NCBI RefSeq assembly: GCF_000175615.1
Contig: NZ_ACVO01000015.1
Span: 511,396-575,395, forward strand
From: Rothia mucilaginosa ATCC 25296
GTDB taxonomy: Bacteria > Actinomycetota > Actinomycetes > Actinomycetales > Micrococcaceae
Direction: 5' to 3'
DNA length: 64,000 nt
A model generated the notes under the pieces. That model was not told where the DNA came from. It saw only the letters and a list, made by a program, of their open reading frames with translations, and did not search any database. Each line of letters begins with the position of its first letter. The first letter of the stretch is position 1. Below, piece by piece: positions 7,405 to 17,169 of this stretch. A program made the position numbers and the translations under genes.

Positions 7405-8004
7405 TTAGCCGTGCTCAGGAATGTTCAGCCAGTTGTACCAGCCTCGGTGCAGAACCAGCCACGCCATCAGACCGTAACCGGACTGACCCGGGCGACCGTC
7501 ATTAGCGGCAAGGTCGTTGCGCCACTGCTCGTGGTGAAGCAGCGGGTTGAACGTATCCACGTACACGTGGTTACGGCGGGTCACCACATCTGCGTACGCC
7601 GCCGACAGGTCAGCGATACGGCGGTTACGCTCAGCGTCCAGGGTCGGCGGCGGACCAACAACCAGAACCTTAATGTTGTTCTGCGACGCCATGTCCACAA
7701 TGTTCGCCAGGTTCAAACGCGAACGAGCGCTGGTCAGACCCAAATCAATGTCAAAGGTCGACGGAGCAATAATGAGGCGGTTATCAGCACCGGGAACGAA
7801 GCGGCGGCGCGCCTCCTCGAACCAGCGTGCATTCAGCTGCTCGCTACCTTCATTGGGGGCGGCAAGGTTATATGCCGCAATGGATGCAGTGGTCTGCGGG
7901 GTGCGCGCCATAACGCGACCAAACCAGCCCAGGGTACGGGGGTCGCCAACACCGGCGAGCAGGTCATCACCGACTGCCACAATTCGAATATTGCGTTGCT
8001 CCAC
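7405..8004 (-). CDS. SGNH/GDSL-like protein lacking the catalytic serine
   Basis: The 199-residue protein starts with the GDSL block I of the SGNH hydrolase fold, but the motif reads VGDDLLAGVGDP (11-22), with Asp14 where the nucleophilic Ser is expected. The C-terminal DxxH block is also altered (NDGRPGQSGYG), with no His in the usual place. The fold is still recognisable (PNEGSEQLNARW, VLVVGPPP), and no signal peptide is seen, so the protein is cytoplasmic. I infer a non-hydrolytic or altered-chemistry member. The start is GTG at 8004 with a weak AGAAAGAA site. It lies between bL37 and kgd and appears monocistronic. Confidence 0.75.
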   Translation of the reverse strand: MEQRNIRIVAVGDDLLAGVGDPRTLGWFGRVMARTPQTTASIAAYNLAAPNEGSEQLNARWFEEARRRFVPGADNRLIIAPSTFDIDLGLTSARSRLNLANIVDMASQNNIKVLVVGPPPTLDAERNRRIADLSAAYADVVTRRNHVYVDTFNPLLHHEQWRNDLAANDGRPGQSGYGLMAWLVLHRGWYNWLNIPEHG

Positions 8005-8140
8005 GGAATTCTTTCTTCAGCAGGATGCGCCCGCCGTGAGAGGCGGCAAGGCACGTGAGTAATAGTCTTCATATCTAGGATAAGCGCTCTTGAGCCTCTT
8101 TTCGAACTTAATACCCTATCCGGTAAGTATCCGAGACTAA

Positions 8141-8186
8141 AAAACCCGTCTGCCCACCAGAAACATCTGACGGGAAGACGGGTTTT
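8141..8186 (-). terminator. terminator of kgd
   Basis: An 11-bp stem (AAAACCCGTCT 8141-8151 with AGACGGGTTTT 8176-8186) lies 39 bases after the kgd stop and has a T-rich tail on the minus strand. Confidence 0.85.
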
Positions 8187-8224
8187 GAAGAGCTAAATCA
8201 TGAGCCGATCAGCTGTAGAAGATC

Positions 8225-11200
8225 TTAGCCTTCGAAGACCTGCTTGAGCAGAGCCTCAGCCTCAGCTGCGTGCAGCTTACCGGTACCGGCAGCCGGGGAA
8301 GCAGCTGCGGAGCGGGAAGCCAGGCGCATACGGCGGTCGATCAGCGGCTGCAGGTTGAGAGCCATGAACGGCCACTGACCCTGGTTAGCAGGCTCGTCCT
8401 GAGCCCACACAACGTCGGTAGCGTTCGAGTACAGAGCCAGCTGCTCCTTGATCTCCTGCTCGGGCAGCGGGTACAGCTGCTCCACCGAGACAATAGCGGT
8501 CTTGGTGTCGCCGCGGCGCTCGCGCTCAGCTTCCAGATCGTAGTAGAGACGACCGGATACGAAGACCACACGCTCAACCTGAGCCGGGTTAATACCCGAA
8601 CGGTCACCAATCACCGGCTGGAACGAACCCTCGGTGAAGTCCTCAATCGAGGACGCAGCAGCCTTCAGACGCAGCAGCTGCTTGGGGCTGATTACCACGA
8701 GCGGCTTGTACGGACGGTGCTGAGAGTGGCGACGCAGCAGGTGGAAGTGCGAAGCCGGAGTCGAGGGGCAAGCAACAGTCATGTTGTTCTCAGCGCACAG
8801 CTGCAGGTAACGCTCAACACGAGCCGAGGAGTGGTCAGGACCCTGACCCTCGTAGCCGTGAGGAAGCAGCATAACCAGCGAGGAGCGCTGGCCCCACTTC
8901 TGCTCGGAGGAAGACACGAACTCATCAATGATGGTCTGAGCGCCGTTTGCGAAGTCACCGAACTGAGCCTCCCACACCACGAGCGAGTCGGGGCGCTCTA
9001 CCGAGTAGCCGTACTCGAAGCCGAGAACGCCGTACTCAGAGAGGAAGGAGTTGTAGATACGGAACTTGCCCTGGTCCTCAGAGAGGTGCTCCAGCGGCGA
9101 CCACTCTTCATCAGTGATGTGGTCGTGCAGAACAGCGTGACGCTGAACGAAGGTACCGCGCTGAACATCCTGACCGCTCATACGAACGTCGGTGCCCTCC
9201 ATCAGCAGCGAACCGAAGGCGAGCAGTTCACCCATACCCCAGTTCACGTTGCCGGTGCGGCCCATCTCAACGCGCTGCTCCATGAGCTTCTTCAGCTTCT
9301 TGTGGACGGTGAAGCCCTCGGGAGCCTTACCGAACGCGTCAGCGATGTGCTGCAGAGTCTCACGGGAGATTGCAGTCTTACCGCCGTGAACGACCTCGGT
9401 GTTCTGCTGAGCAGCAGGCAGTTCCAGACCGGAAACGTGCGCGCCAGCAGGAGCCGGTGCCGAAGACTGAGTCTCGACGAAGATAGCGTCCAGCTTCGAG
9501 TGGTAGGAGTCCAGAACTTCGTCTGCCTCTTCCTGAGAGACATCGCCACGACCGACCAGGTCCTGTGCGTACAGGGTGCGGGTCGAGGGCAGGACGTCAA
9601 TATCCTGGTACATCTTCGGCTGGGTCATCGACGGATCGTCAGCCTCGTTGTGACCGCGGCGGCGGTAGCAAATCAGGTCAATGACAACGTCGCGACCGAA
9701 GCGCTCACGGTACTCGAATGCCAGGCGTGCGGCGCGAACCACTGCATCCGGGTCATCAGCGTTGACGTGGAAGACCGGAGCCTTGGTCATACGCGCAATG
9801 TCGGAGGCGTGGGTTGCGGTGCGGCCGTCGTTCGGCAGGGTGGTGAAGCCAATCTGGTTGTTCACCACAACGTGCACGGTGCCGCCGGTGGTGTACGCCT
9901 TCAGGTCAGCCATCTGCAGGGTCTCCATGACGATACCCTGGCCAGCGAACGCTGCGTCACCGTGAATCAGGATCGGCAGGACCGGGTGGCCCTCAACGCC
10001 CTGCTCGCGGTAGACGTCCTGCTTAGCGCGGACGATACCCTCGAGCACGGTGTTTGCAGCCTCAAGGTGCGAGGGGTTAGCAGCCACGTAAACCTGGGTC
10101 TGCTTACCGGAATCGGAGGTGAAGACACCCTCGGTACCGAGGTGGTACTTCACGTCACCGGAGCCACCCTCGTAGGGTGCTGCGGTGCCGGAGAACTCAC
10201 GGAAAATCTGGGCGTAGGACTTACCAGCAATGTTGGTCAGCACGTTCAGGCGACCGCGGTGTGCCATACCAATGGCTACGCCCTTCAGGTCGTTGTTAGC
10301 GGCCTTGTCCAGAACAGCGTCCAGCAGCGGAATCAGGGACTCGCCGCCCTCCAGGGAGAAACGCTTCTGACCCAGGTACTTGGTCTGCAGGAAGTTCTCG
10401 AATGCCTCAGCCTCGACCAGCTTGGAGAGAACACGCAGCTGCTCCTCGCGGGTGGGCTTAGCAACGCCGCGCTCCAGGCGCTCCTGGAACCATGCGCGAA
10501 CCTCGGGGTCCTCAGAGTACATGTACTCAACGGACAGGGAGCCGGAGTATGCCTCGTGCAGGCGCTCCAGGATGGTGCGCAGCGGCAGACGCTCGGAACC
10601 GCCAAAGCCACCGGTCGGGTAGACGCGGTCCAGATCCCACAGGGTCAGGCCGTAGTTCTCCAGCTTCAGGTCCGGGTGCGAACGCATCTTGTAACCAACG
10701 GGGTTGGTTGCTGCGGTCAGGTGGCCGTGCACGCGGTACGCGTGAATGAGCTGCTGGATACGTGCAACCTTGGAAATCTCGTGAGCGTCATCGACGTGGT
10801 TGTCGCGTGCCCAACGAACCGGCTCGAAGGGAACCTTCAGGTCGCGGAAGATTGCGTCGTAGAAGTCGTCGCCGCCGAGCAGGTAGTGCTCAACCAGCTT
10901 CAGGAATTCACCGGAACCTGCACCCTGAATGACGCGGTGGTCGTAGGTGCTGGTCAGGGTGATGATCTTGGACAGACCCTGCTGGGTGATGAGCTTCTCG
11001 GACAGGCCGCGGAACTCAGCCGGGTACTCCAGAGCACCCACACCGATAATGGCAGCCTGGCCCTTGGAGAGGCGGGGCACCGAGTGGACGGTACCAATAC
11101 CACCGGGGTTGGTCAGCGAAACAGTGGTGCCGCGGAAGTCCTCAATGGTCAGCGCGCCGTTACGGCCACGCTTAACGATGTCGTTGTACGCATCCCAGAA

Positions 11201-11902
11201 CTCGCGGAAGCTCAGCTGCTCAGCACCCTTGAGGTTCGGAACGACCAGGTTACGGGAACCATCGGGGCGGGGCAGGTCAATAGCCAGACCAAAGTTCACG
11301 TGTGCGTTGTGGATTGCAACGGGCTTGCCCTTCTCATCCACACCGTAGGTCACGTTCATCGAAGGCATCGCAGCCACTGCGCGAATCACAGCGTAACCAA
11401 TGATGTGGGTGAAGGAGACCTTGCCGCCGCGGGTGCTTGCCAGGTACTTGTTGATGGCAGCACGGTTCTCAATGAGCAGCTTTGCGGGGACCGCACGAAC
11501 GGTGGTTGCGGTGGGGACAGTCAGCGACTCTTCCATGGTCGTGACAACTGCCTTAGCAGGGCCGCGGAGGGGGACAATCTTGTCTTCAACAGGTTCCACA
11601 GGTTCAGCCTTCTTGGTAGCAGCGGGAGGGGTGGGGTTAGCAGGCGCAGCCGCAGGCTTCGGTGCCGCGGGGGCGGGAGTTGCTACAGGTGCGGCAGGTG
11701 CAGCCGGTGCGGCGGGTGCCGCAACAGGAGCTGCACTAGCGGTACCGGCGCCTCCCAGCGCCTTGTCGATGGTCTCAAAAATGGGCCACCATGAAGGGTC
11801 CACGAGGTTCTTGTCCTTCTGGTAACGCTCGTACTGTTCTTCAACGAACCATTCGTTACCGGCAAATTCCTCAGGCACCAGATGTTCTGGCAGATTTGGC
11901 AC
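8225..11902 (-). CDS. kgd: multifunctional 2-oxoglutarate dehydrogenase E1/E2 (Kgd)
   Basis: This large protein (1225 residues from the preferred start) fuses a succinyltransferase (E2) catalytic domain to the thiamine-diphosphate E1 component of 2-oxoglutarate dehydrogenase, an architecture confined to actinobacteria and relatives. An N-terminal helix (PEEFAGNEWFVEEQYERY) is followed by an Ala/Pro linker (about 55-95), the E2-like domain (about 105-355, with STYDHRVIQGAGSG) and the E1 domain (about 370-1225). There is no lipoyl domain of its own, so it must use the lipoyl domains of the E2 encoded at 28128-29768. Start GTG 11902 is chosen because GGAAGAGG stands 8 bases upstream; a TTG at 11920 would bury that site. 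It supplies succinyl-CoA in the TCA cycle. Confidence 0.95.
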   Translation of the reverse strand: MPNLPEHLVPEEFAGNEWFVEEQYERYQKDKNLVDPSWWPIFETIDKALGGAGTASAAPVAAPAAPAAPAAPVATPAPAAPKPAAAPANPTPPAATKKAEPVEPVEDKIVPLRGPAKAVVTTMEESLTVPTATTVRAVPAKLLIENRAAINKYLASTRGGKVSFTHIIGYAVIRAVAAMPSMNVTYGVDEKGKPVAIHNAHVNFGLAIDLPRPDGSRNLVVPNLKGAEQLSFREFWDAYNDIVKRGRNGALTIEDFRGTTVSLTNPGGIGTVHSVPRLSKGQAAIIGVGALEYPAEFRGLSEKLITQQGLSKIITLTSTYDHRVIQGAGSGEFLKLVEHYLLGGDDFYDAIFRDLKVPFEPVRWARDNHVDDAHEISKVARIQQLIHAYRVHGHLTAATNPVGYKMRSHPDLKLENYGLTLWDLDRVYPTGGFGGSERLPLRTILERLHEAYSGSLSVEYMYSEDPEVRAWFQERLERGVAKPTREEQLRVLSKLVEAEAFENFLQTKYLGQKRFSLEGGESLIPLLDAVLDKAANNDLKGVAIGMAHRGRLNVLTNIAGKSYAQIFREFSGTAAPYEGGSGDVKYHLGTEGVFTSDSGKQTQVYVAANPSHLEAANTVLEGIVRAKQDVYREQGVEGHPVLPILIHGDAAFAGQGIVMETLQMADLKAYTTGGTVHVVVNNQIGFTTLPNDGRTATHASDIARMTKAPVFHVNADDPDAVVRAARLAFEYRERFGRDVVIDLICYRRRGHNEADDPSMTQPKMYQDIDVLPSTRTLYAQDLVGRGDVSQEEADEVLDSYHSKLDAIFVETQSSAPAPAGAHVSGLELPAAQQNTEVVHGGKTAISRETLQHIADAFGKAPEGFTVHKKLKKLMEQRVEMGRTGNVNWGMGELLAFGSLLMEGTDVRMSGQDVQRGTFVQRHAVLHDHITDEEWSPLEHLSEDQGKFRIYNSFLSEYGVLGFEYGYSVERPDSLVVWEAQFGDFANGAQTIIDEFVSSSEQKWGQRSSLVMLLPHGYEGQGPDHSSARVERYLQLCAENNMTVACPSTPASHFHLLRRHSQHRPYKPLVVISPKQLLRLKAAASSIEDFTEGSFQPVIGDRSGINPAQVERVVFVSGRLYYDLEAERERRGDTKTAIVSVEQLYPLPEQEIKEQLALYSNATDVVWAQDEPANQGQWPFMALNLQPLIDRRMRLASRSAAASPAAGTGKLHAAEAEALLKQVFEG

Positions 11903-12489
11903 GTTAAACGCCTCTTCCAATTAGTGTGAATTTATCCGTCGCGTCCGGGACTCTCCCCGGCATAGACGACCCGCGTCTTCGAGGGGCGAATCATCACGCT
12001 GAGCATGTGCGCATCGCCTAAGATGGTGGCCGTATGTGCGGGGTGTGCACCGTACAAACCTGCCTAGCGTGCCGTGAACGTCGGGGTTCATCCGCTTGCT
12101 TGGCGGCACACTCATGCTCCTATGTATAAGTGTAAAGAGAATCACGGTGAACTTTCCAGCTCATCGCGCTATATCCGCAATGCAATTTTTCACTCTTAGG
12201 GATTAGCAATGAGCCGCGTGCGCAACAAGTGCTGTCTTGCGCTTGTGAGCAGGCACTCTACAGCACCGGGAAGAGACGAAACCTTCGCTAAAATATGGGG
12301 TATGGATGACCCTTTGAGTAAGACTCTGACTACTAGCCAGCGCAGAATACTGCCCGCGTACTCTGCGCAACACGGCACTGTAACACCCAAAAACACCACC
12401 TCCGATGCTCAGCATCTGGACAGCCTGACTGCGGGGCTACCCCGTCAAGCCCAAGGCGCCGCACACCAGTCGATGGAGGCGGTGGCTGA
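11903..12489. other. divergent intergenic region, kgd leader and CNNM upstream region
   Basis: No convincing gene lies here. The left part would be a leader of about 210 bases for kgd if the promoter at 12123-12151 is used. Short frames on both strands (for example 12303-12499 plus, which overlaps the CNNM start) lack ribosome sites and the usual codon bias. Confidence 0.6.
12123..12151 (-). promoter_or_regulatory. candidate housekeeping promoter of kgd
   Basis: On the minus strand TTCACC (12151-12146) and TATACA (12128-12123) are separated by 17 bases, close to sigma-70 spacing and consensus. It is the best promoter-like match between kgd and the divergent CNNM gene, and it implies a long untranslated leader. 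Confidence 0.5.
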
Positions 12490-13830
12490 GTGGATCTGAT
12501 CCTCCTGCTCATCGGCCTGCTGCTCATCCTGGGAACGGGCTTCTTCGTTGCTGTAGAGTTCTCACTCGTGGCGCTCGAAACCGCCACCGTGCAGCAGGCA
12601 AAGGACTCCGGCGATAAAGCAGCCGACGCCGTCCTGCGCTGCCTCAAGACGCTCTCTACTCAGCTCTCCAGCTGCCAGATCGGCATCACCATCACCACGC
12701 TGCTGACCGGTTACACCCTCGACGCTGCCATCAAGGCGCTCACCACCGGCGCCATCAGCAGCTTGGGTCTGCCCACCAGCGTGACCGACGTATTCACCCT
12801 GGTGCTGGCGATGCTCATCGCGACCCTGCTCTCCATGGTCGTCGGCGAGCTGCTGCCCAAGGGCCTCGCTATCGCCGAACCCTACGATGTGGCGCGTCGA
12901 GTCGCCCCCGCGCAGCTCGCCTTCACCCGCGTCATGTCCCCGCTCGTGCGCATCATGAACGGCTCCGCCAACTGGATCCTCGGACGCTTCGGCATGGAAG
13001 CCAAAGAAGAACTCTCCGCGGCACGCACCCCCGAAGAGCTCTCCTCCATGGTTCGTCGCTCCGCAGAAGAAGGCACCCTCGACTCCGACGCGGCACGCTT
13101 CGTGGACCGCACCCTGCGCTTCTCCGAGCTGACCGCCTCCGAAGTCATGACCCCGCGCGGCCAGGTCGCCATGCTCGAAGACACCGCACCCGTTGCCGAA
13201 GTCATCAAGCTGGCACGCTCCACCGGCCACTCCCGATTCCCCCTCTACAAGGGCGACCACGACAACATCGTGGGCGTCGTACACGTGAAGAAGGCAGTCG
13301 GTGTTCCCCCGGAGGTACGTGAAACCCTCGAAGCCGGAGCCCTCGCAGAAGACGTGCTGCAGGTCCCCGAAACCCTGCACCTGGATGCGCTGCTCACCCA
13401 GCTACGCCAGGGCGCCCTGCAGCTCGCCGTAGTCCTCGACGAATACGGCGGAACCGCCGGCATCACAACCCTCGAAGACCTCGTCGAAGAAATCGTCGGC
13501 GAAGTCTCCGACGAACACGACCGCGGCCGCACCGAACGCCCCCTACGCTACGGCAACGGCGACTGGGTGTTCTCCGGCCTGCGCCGCCCCGACGAAATCA
13601 ACGTTCTCATCCCCGGACTCGAGGTTGAGGAAAGCTCCGAATACGAAACCGTCGGCGGCTTCATGATGGAACGGCTCGGACGCATCCCCGAAGTAGGCGA
13701 CAGCGTCCCCGTAACCGGCGGTACCCTGCGCGTCGACACCCTCGAAGGCCGCCGCGTGGACCGCATCCGATTCACCCCCACGCCCGCCACTAGCGCACAG
13801 GAACAGACCGAGAAGGGAGGCAACGCATGA
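12490..13830 (+). CDS. CNNM/HlyC-CorC family transporter 1
   Basis: This 446-residue membrane protein has a CNNM (DUF21) domain (about 1-195, four hydrophobic segments), a CBS-domain pair (about 205-325, [11 protein letters not shown] and [13 protein letters not shown]), and a C-terminal CorC/HlyC domain (about 345-425). Family members handle magnesium or cobalt efflux, or related ion homeostasis, with nucleotide sensing by CBS domains; older annotation as 'hemolysin' is misleading. The start is GTG 12490 with GGAGG 10 bases upstream. The stop overlaps the start of a second paralogue (ATGA), so the two are translationally coupled and may form a heterodimer. Confidence 0.9.
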   Translation: MDLILLLIGLLLILGTGFFVAVEFSLVALETATVQQAKDSGDKAADAVLRCLKTLSTQLSSCQIGITITTLLTGYTLDAAIKALTTGAISSLGLPTSVTDVFTLVLAMLIATLLSMVVGELLPKGLAIAEPYDVARRVAPAQLAFTRVMSPLVRIMNGSANWILGRFGMEAKEELSAARTPEELSSMVRRSAEEGTLDSDAARFVDRTLRFSELTASEVMTPRGQVAMLEDTAPVAEVIKLARSTGHSRFPLYKGDHDNIVGVVHVKKAVGVPPEVRETLEAGALAEDVLQVPETLHLDALLTQLRQGALQLAVVLDEYGGTAGITTLEDLVEEIVGEVSDEHDRGRTERPLRYGNGDWVFSGLRRPDEINVLIPGLEVEESSEYETVGGFMMERLGRIPEVGDSVPVTGGTLRVDTLEGRRVDRIRFTPTPATSAQEQTEKGGNA

Positions 13831-14909
13831 ACGACTGGGTAGCTATCGCACTGCTCGTCATTCTGCTCGCCGGTAACGCCTTCTTCGTCGCCGGTGAATT
13901 CGCCATCATGTCCACCCGACGAGCACAAATCGACCCGCTCGCCGAAGAAGGCAACAAGCGAGCGCAGACCGTTATCTACGCGCTAGAGAACGTCTCGCTC
14001 ATGCTCGCCACCTGCCAGCTGGGCATCACCATCTGCTCCCTGCTGATTCTGAACGTCTCAGAACCGGCGCTGCACCACATGCTGGAGGTGCCCCTGCACC
14101 TGGTCGGCCTGCCCCACGCAATCGTGGACGTAATCGCCTTCGGCATCACCCTAATCCTGGTCACCTACCTGCACGTGATCTTCGGCGAGATGGTTCCCAA
14201 GAACGCCGCCGTGACCCTCGCCGCCCGCGGTGTGGCCCTCTGGATTGTGCCGACCCTGGTGACCTTCTCCAAGATTTTCGCCCCCGTGGTCGCCCTGCTG
14301 AACAACCTGTCCAATAAGCTGCTGGCGCTCATGAAGGTCGACGCGAAGGATGAGGTCGCCTCCACCTTCACCCTGGGCGAGCTGCAGACCATCGTGGCAA
14401 CCTCAACCGCGGAAGGCACCGTGGAAGACGACGCTGGCGTGATTGAAAGCGCCCTCGAATTCACCGAGAAGGACGTCTACGAAATCATGGTGCCCGGCGA
14501 TAAGCTCGTCACCCTGCCCTTCGGCAGCACCCCCGCCGAACTGGAACGTGCCGTGGCACGCAGCGGCTACTCCCGCTTCGTCATTACCGACAGCGACGGA
14601 ACCTACATGGGCTACCTGCACGTGAAGGACGCCCTCGCCATCGCCCCCGAGCGGTTCGACGAGCCCTTCCCCTGGTACAAGCTACGTTCCCTGGACACGC
14701 TCACCCCGACCACCGATATTGACGATGCGCTCGCCTCCATGCAGCGCAGCCGAACCCATATCGCGCAGGTTATGGATGAACAGGGCGTAACCCTCGGCGT
14801 GGTCTTCCTCGAAGACGTGCTGGAGGAGCTCGTCGGCGAAATCAACGACACCACCCAGGATGCGGTGCGTGAGCGTGTACGCCGCCAGCAGGCGCGCGAA
14901 GCCCAGTAA
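13827..14909 (+). CDS. CNNM family transporter 2
   Basis: The 360-residue paralogue of the preceding gene has a CNNM domain (about 1-190) and CBS pair (about 205-335, IMVPGDKLVTLPF, GYLHVKDALAIAP, GVVFLEDVLEELVGEI) but lacks the C-terminal CorC/HlyC domain. The ATG overlaps the upstream TGA by four bases (ATGA), with GGGAGG a few bases upstream. The long-short tandem pair is common in actinobacteria. A strong terminator follows. Substrate is not determined by the sequence. Confidence 0.9.
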   Translation: MNDWVAIALLVILLAGNAFFVAGEFAIMSTRRAQIDPLAEEGNKRAQTVIYALENVSLMLATCQLGITICSLLILNVSEPALHHMLEVPLHLVGLPHAIVDVIAFGITLILVTYLHVIFGEMVPKNAAVTLAARGVALWIVPTLVTFSKIFAPVVALLNNLSNKLLALMKVDAKDEVASTFTLGELQTIVATSTAEGTVEDDAGVIESALEFTEKDVYEIMVPGDKLVTLPFGSTPAELERAVARSGYSRFVITDSDGTYMGYLHVKDALAIAPERFDEPFPWYKLRSLDTLTPTTDIDDALASMQRSRTHIAQVMDEQGVTLGVVFLEDVLEELVGEINDTTQDAVRERVRRQQAREAQ

Positions 14910-14966
14910 TAAGCCCAGTAGCCGCATCGTGAGATACCCCGAATAAAACAGGGAAATCTTGAACAC

Positions 14967-15016
14967 ACAGCCCGCCCCGCACTCTCGTGAAGGAGAGCGC
15001 GGGGCGGGCTGTTTTG
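14967..15016 (+). terminator. terminator of the CNNM operon
   Basis: A 14-bp GC-rich stem (14967-14980 with 14999-15012), extended inward by CTCTC/GAGAG, is followed by TTTT. Confidence 0.9.
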
Positions 15017-15261
15017 CGGTCAGAAACGGCTTATGGGTGTACCCAAGGGGCACTCTCAGACGGCGGGATGAAGCGGCAGTATAAAGTAGCGGTGGGGGAG
15101 CGCAGTAGGCTGAGCTAACTATCCCTGTTGCATAAGCTACTGACAGGGAAAAGGGTTGCCTAACAGCACCCAAATGACACCAATAAAGAGTTGTTTATAC
15201 GGGTGTGCGCATGATGTAGTTAAGGAACCTACAGACTAGAACGAACCGAAAGAGAGCCCTC

Positions 15262-16269
15262 ATGTCGCACCCGAAGATTACCCGCAAGCACTTCCTCACC
15301 GCAATGGGCTCACTCGCAGCGTCCTCCCTGCTGCTGGCAGGCTGCGCAACCGAGAACAAGACCTCCTCCGGTTCGTCCTCCTCGGCTGGCTCCAACAACG
15401 GCAAGGTGAAGGTCGTCGCCTCCACCGACGTCTACGCAGACATCGCCAAGCAGGTCGGCGGCGACTACATTGAGGTCACCGCACTCATCGCCTCCACCAG
15501 CACCGACCCCCACTCCTACGAAGCCACCAGCGCCGACCGCCTCAAGGCAAAGGACGCATCCCTGATCGTCATCAACGGCGCAGGCTACGACCTGTTCCTC
15601 GAAGACCTCGCAGGTAAGGACAACGCCTCCCAGAAGATCGTGAACGCGGTCAAGGTCAGCGGCAAGCTCACCGACGCCGAATACACCCACCTGGTCGAGG
15701 ACCACCGCGGCGGCGAACACCACGAAGACGGCGGCGACCACGCCCACGCACACGAGTTCAATGAGCACCTCTGGTACGACTTCGAAACCATGAAGAAGGT
15801 CGCCCAGAAGATCGCTGAAGAGCTCGCAGGCCTCGACTCCGCACACGCTGAGACGTTCCGCACCAACGCATCCACCTTCTCCAAGGAACTGGACGCACTG
15901 GACACCACCGCCAAGGCAATCGCCGGTGAAGGCAAGAAGTACCTGTCCACCGAGCCCGTGCCGGACTACCTGATTTCCTCCACCGGCGCAGAGAACGCAA
16001 CCCCCAGCGAATTCGCTGAGGCAGCCGAAGCCGGCAACGACGTCCCCGCACTCGTCCTGAAGGAAACCAAGGACATGATCACCGAGAAGAAGGTCCAGCT
16101 GCTCGCCTACAACGAGCAGACCTCCACCTCCCAGACCAACGAGGTGCTGCAGGCAGCTAAGGACGCCTCGGTGAACTACGTATCCTTCACCGAAACCCTG
16201 CCGGAAAACACCAACTACCTGGCATGGATGAAGACCAACGTCAGCAACCTCGAAAAGGCGCTCTCCTAA
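15262..16269 (+). CDS. znuA: zinc-type ABC transporter substrate-binding lipoprotein
   Basis: The 335-residue cluster A-I (TroA/ZnuA) binding protein captures metal outside the membrane. It has a lipoprotein signal with lipobox LLAGC (Cys28), the CASTDVYAD-like start of the mature domain, and a histidine/acid-rich loop (about 143-173, HRGGEHHEDGGDHAHAHEF) typical of zinc rather than manganese binders. The ATG has GAAAGAGAG upstream. It is first in an operon with the ATPase and permease, and a Fur-family regulator lies convergently downstream. I found no clear Zur box, so zinc control is inference. Confidence 0.9.
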   Translation: MSHPKITRKHFLTAMGSLAASSLLLAGCATENKTSSGSSSSAGSNNGKVKVVASTDVYADIAKQVGGDYIEVTALIASTSTDPHSYEATSADRLKAKDASLIVINGAGYDLFLEDLAGKDNASQKIVNAVKVSGKLTDAEYTHLVEDHRGGEHHEDGGDHAHAHEFNEHLWYDFETMKKVAQKIAEELAGLDSAHAETFRTNASTFSKELDALDTTAKAIAGEGKKYLSTEPVPDYLISSTGAENATPSEFAEAAEAGNDVPALVLKETKDMITEKKVQLLAYNEQTSTSQTNEVLQAAKDASVNYVSFTETLPENTNYLAWMKTNVSNLEKALS

Positions 16270-17169
16270 GTGACTGACAACAATAACGGTGCCGCCCCCG
16301 CGATTTCCATTCGCGGGGGTAGCCTCGCTTTCGGGGCCCGCACCCTCTGGAAAGATTTAACCCTCGACATCGGCGCAGGCGAATACTTTGCCGTGCTCGG
16401 CCCCAACGGCTCCGGCAAGTCCACCTTCCTCAAAGTCGTTCTCGGCCTGACCGGACTCAACGCTGGCGAAATCTCCGTGCTTGGCAAACCCGCACGCCTG
16501 GGCAACGCCGGCGTCGGCTACGTACCGCAGCAGAAGTCCATTCCCACCTCCACCCCGATGCGTGCCCGCGACCTCGTGGGACTTGGCGTGGACGGGCACC
16601 GCTGGGGCATCCGCCTGCACGGCCGCAAATACCGCGCCAAGGTTGACGAACTCCTCGAAGCCGTCGGCGCGACCGAATACGCGAACGTGCCGGTGGGTCT
16701 GCTCTCCGGCGGTGAGCAGCAGCGTCTGCGTATCGCCCAGGCGCTCGCGAACGACCCGAAGATTCTGCTGGCTGACGAGGCGCTACTCTCCCTGGACCTC
16801 AACCACCAGTACGCGGTGGCTGAGCTGATTCACCGGTTCAACCGTGAACGCGGCGTGGCGGTGGTGTTCGTGACCCACGAAATCAACCCCATCATTGAGC
16901 ATGTGGATCGCGTGCTCTACCTGGCAAACGGTCGTTTCACGGTCGGGTCGGTGGAAGAGGTCATGACCAGCGAGACTCTCACCTCCCTATACGGAACCCC
17001 GGTGAGCGTGCTCAAATCTAATGGCCGTTACGTGGTGGTGGGTGAGACTCACGCCAGCGACCACTGCCATATTGAGGGCACCGACCAGAACATTCACGGT
17101 TCCCACCTGAAGTCTGGTCTCTCCGAACCGCAGCGCACCCTACACCTTCCGGGAGGAACCACTCGATGA
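16270..17169 (+). CDS. znuC: zinc ABC transporter ATP-binding protein
   Basis: The 299-residue ATPase drives uptake through ZnuB. Walker A is GPNGSGKST (44-52), the signature is LLSGGEQQRLRIA, and the H-loop is VTHEINP. Walker B reads ILLADEALLSLDLNHQ, with Ala in place of the usual Pro after the catalytic Glu, which is a tolerated variation. A C-terminal extension rich in His (HASDHCHIEGTDQNIHGSH) may sense or buffer metal. The GTG start follows the znuA stop directly, and the 3' end overlaps znuB by four bases (ATGA). Confidence 0.9.
   Translation: MTDNNNGAAPAISIRGGSLAFGARTLWKDLTLDIGAGEYFAVLGPNGSGKSTFLKVVLGLTGLNAGEISVLGKPARLGNAGVGYVPQQKSIPTSTPMRARDLVGLGVDGHRWGIRLHGRKYRAKVDELLEAVGATEYANVPVGLLSGGEQQRLRIAQALANDPKILLADEALLSLDLNHQYAVAELIHRFNRERGVAVVFVTHEINPIIEHVDRVLYLANGRFTVGSVEEVMTSETLTSLYGTPVSVLKSNGRYVVVGETHASDHCHIEGTDQNIHGSHLKSGLSEPQRTLHLPGGTTR

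Noticed and set aside
8270..11794. 1174-codon open frame on the plus strand opposite kgd
   Set aside because: It is the complement shadow of a highly biased, conserved gene. It has no ribosome site and its product is unlike any family.
12209..12499. 96-codon frame before the first CNNM gene
   Set aside because: No ribosome site at either possible ATG, no codon bias, and it overlaps the CNNM start. It probably lies in the promoter region.
15017..15261. Zur operator before znuA
   Set aside because: I looked for a TGAAAATGATTTTCA-like palindrome and found none, so zinc control of this operon is left as inference.
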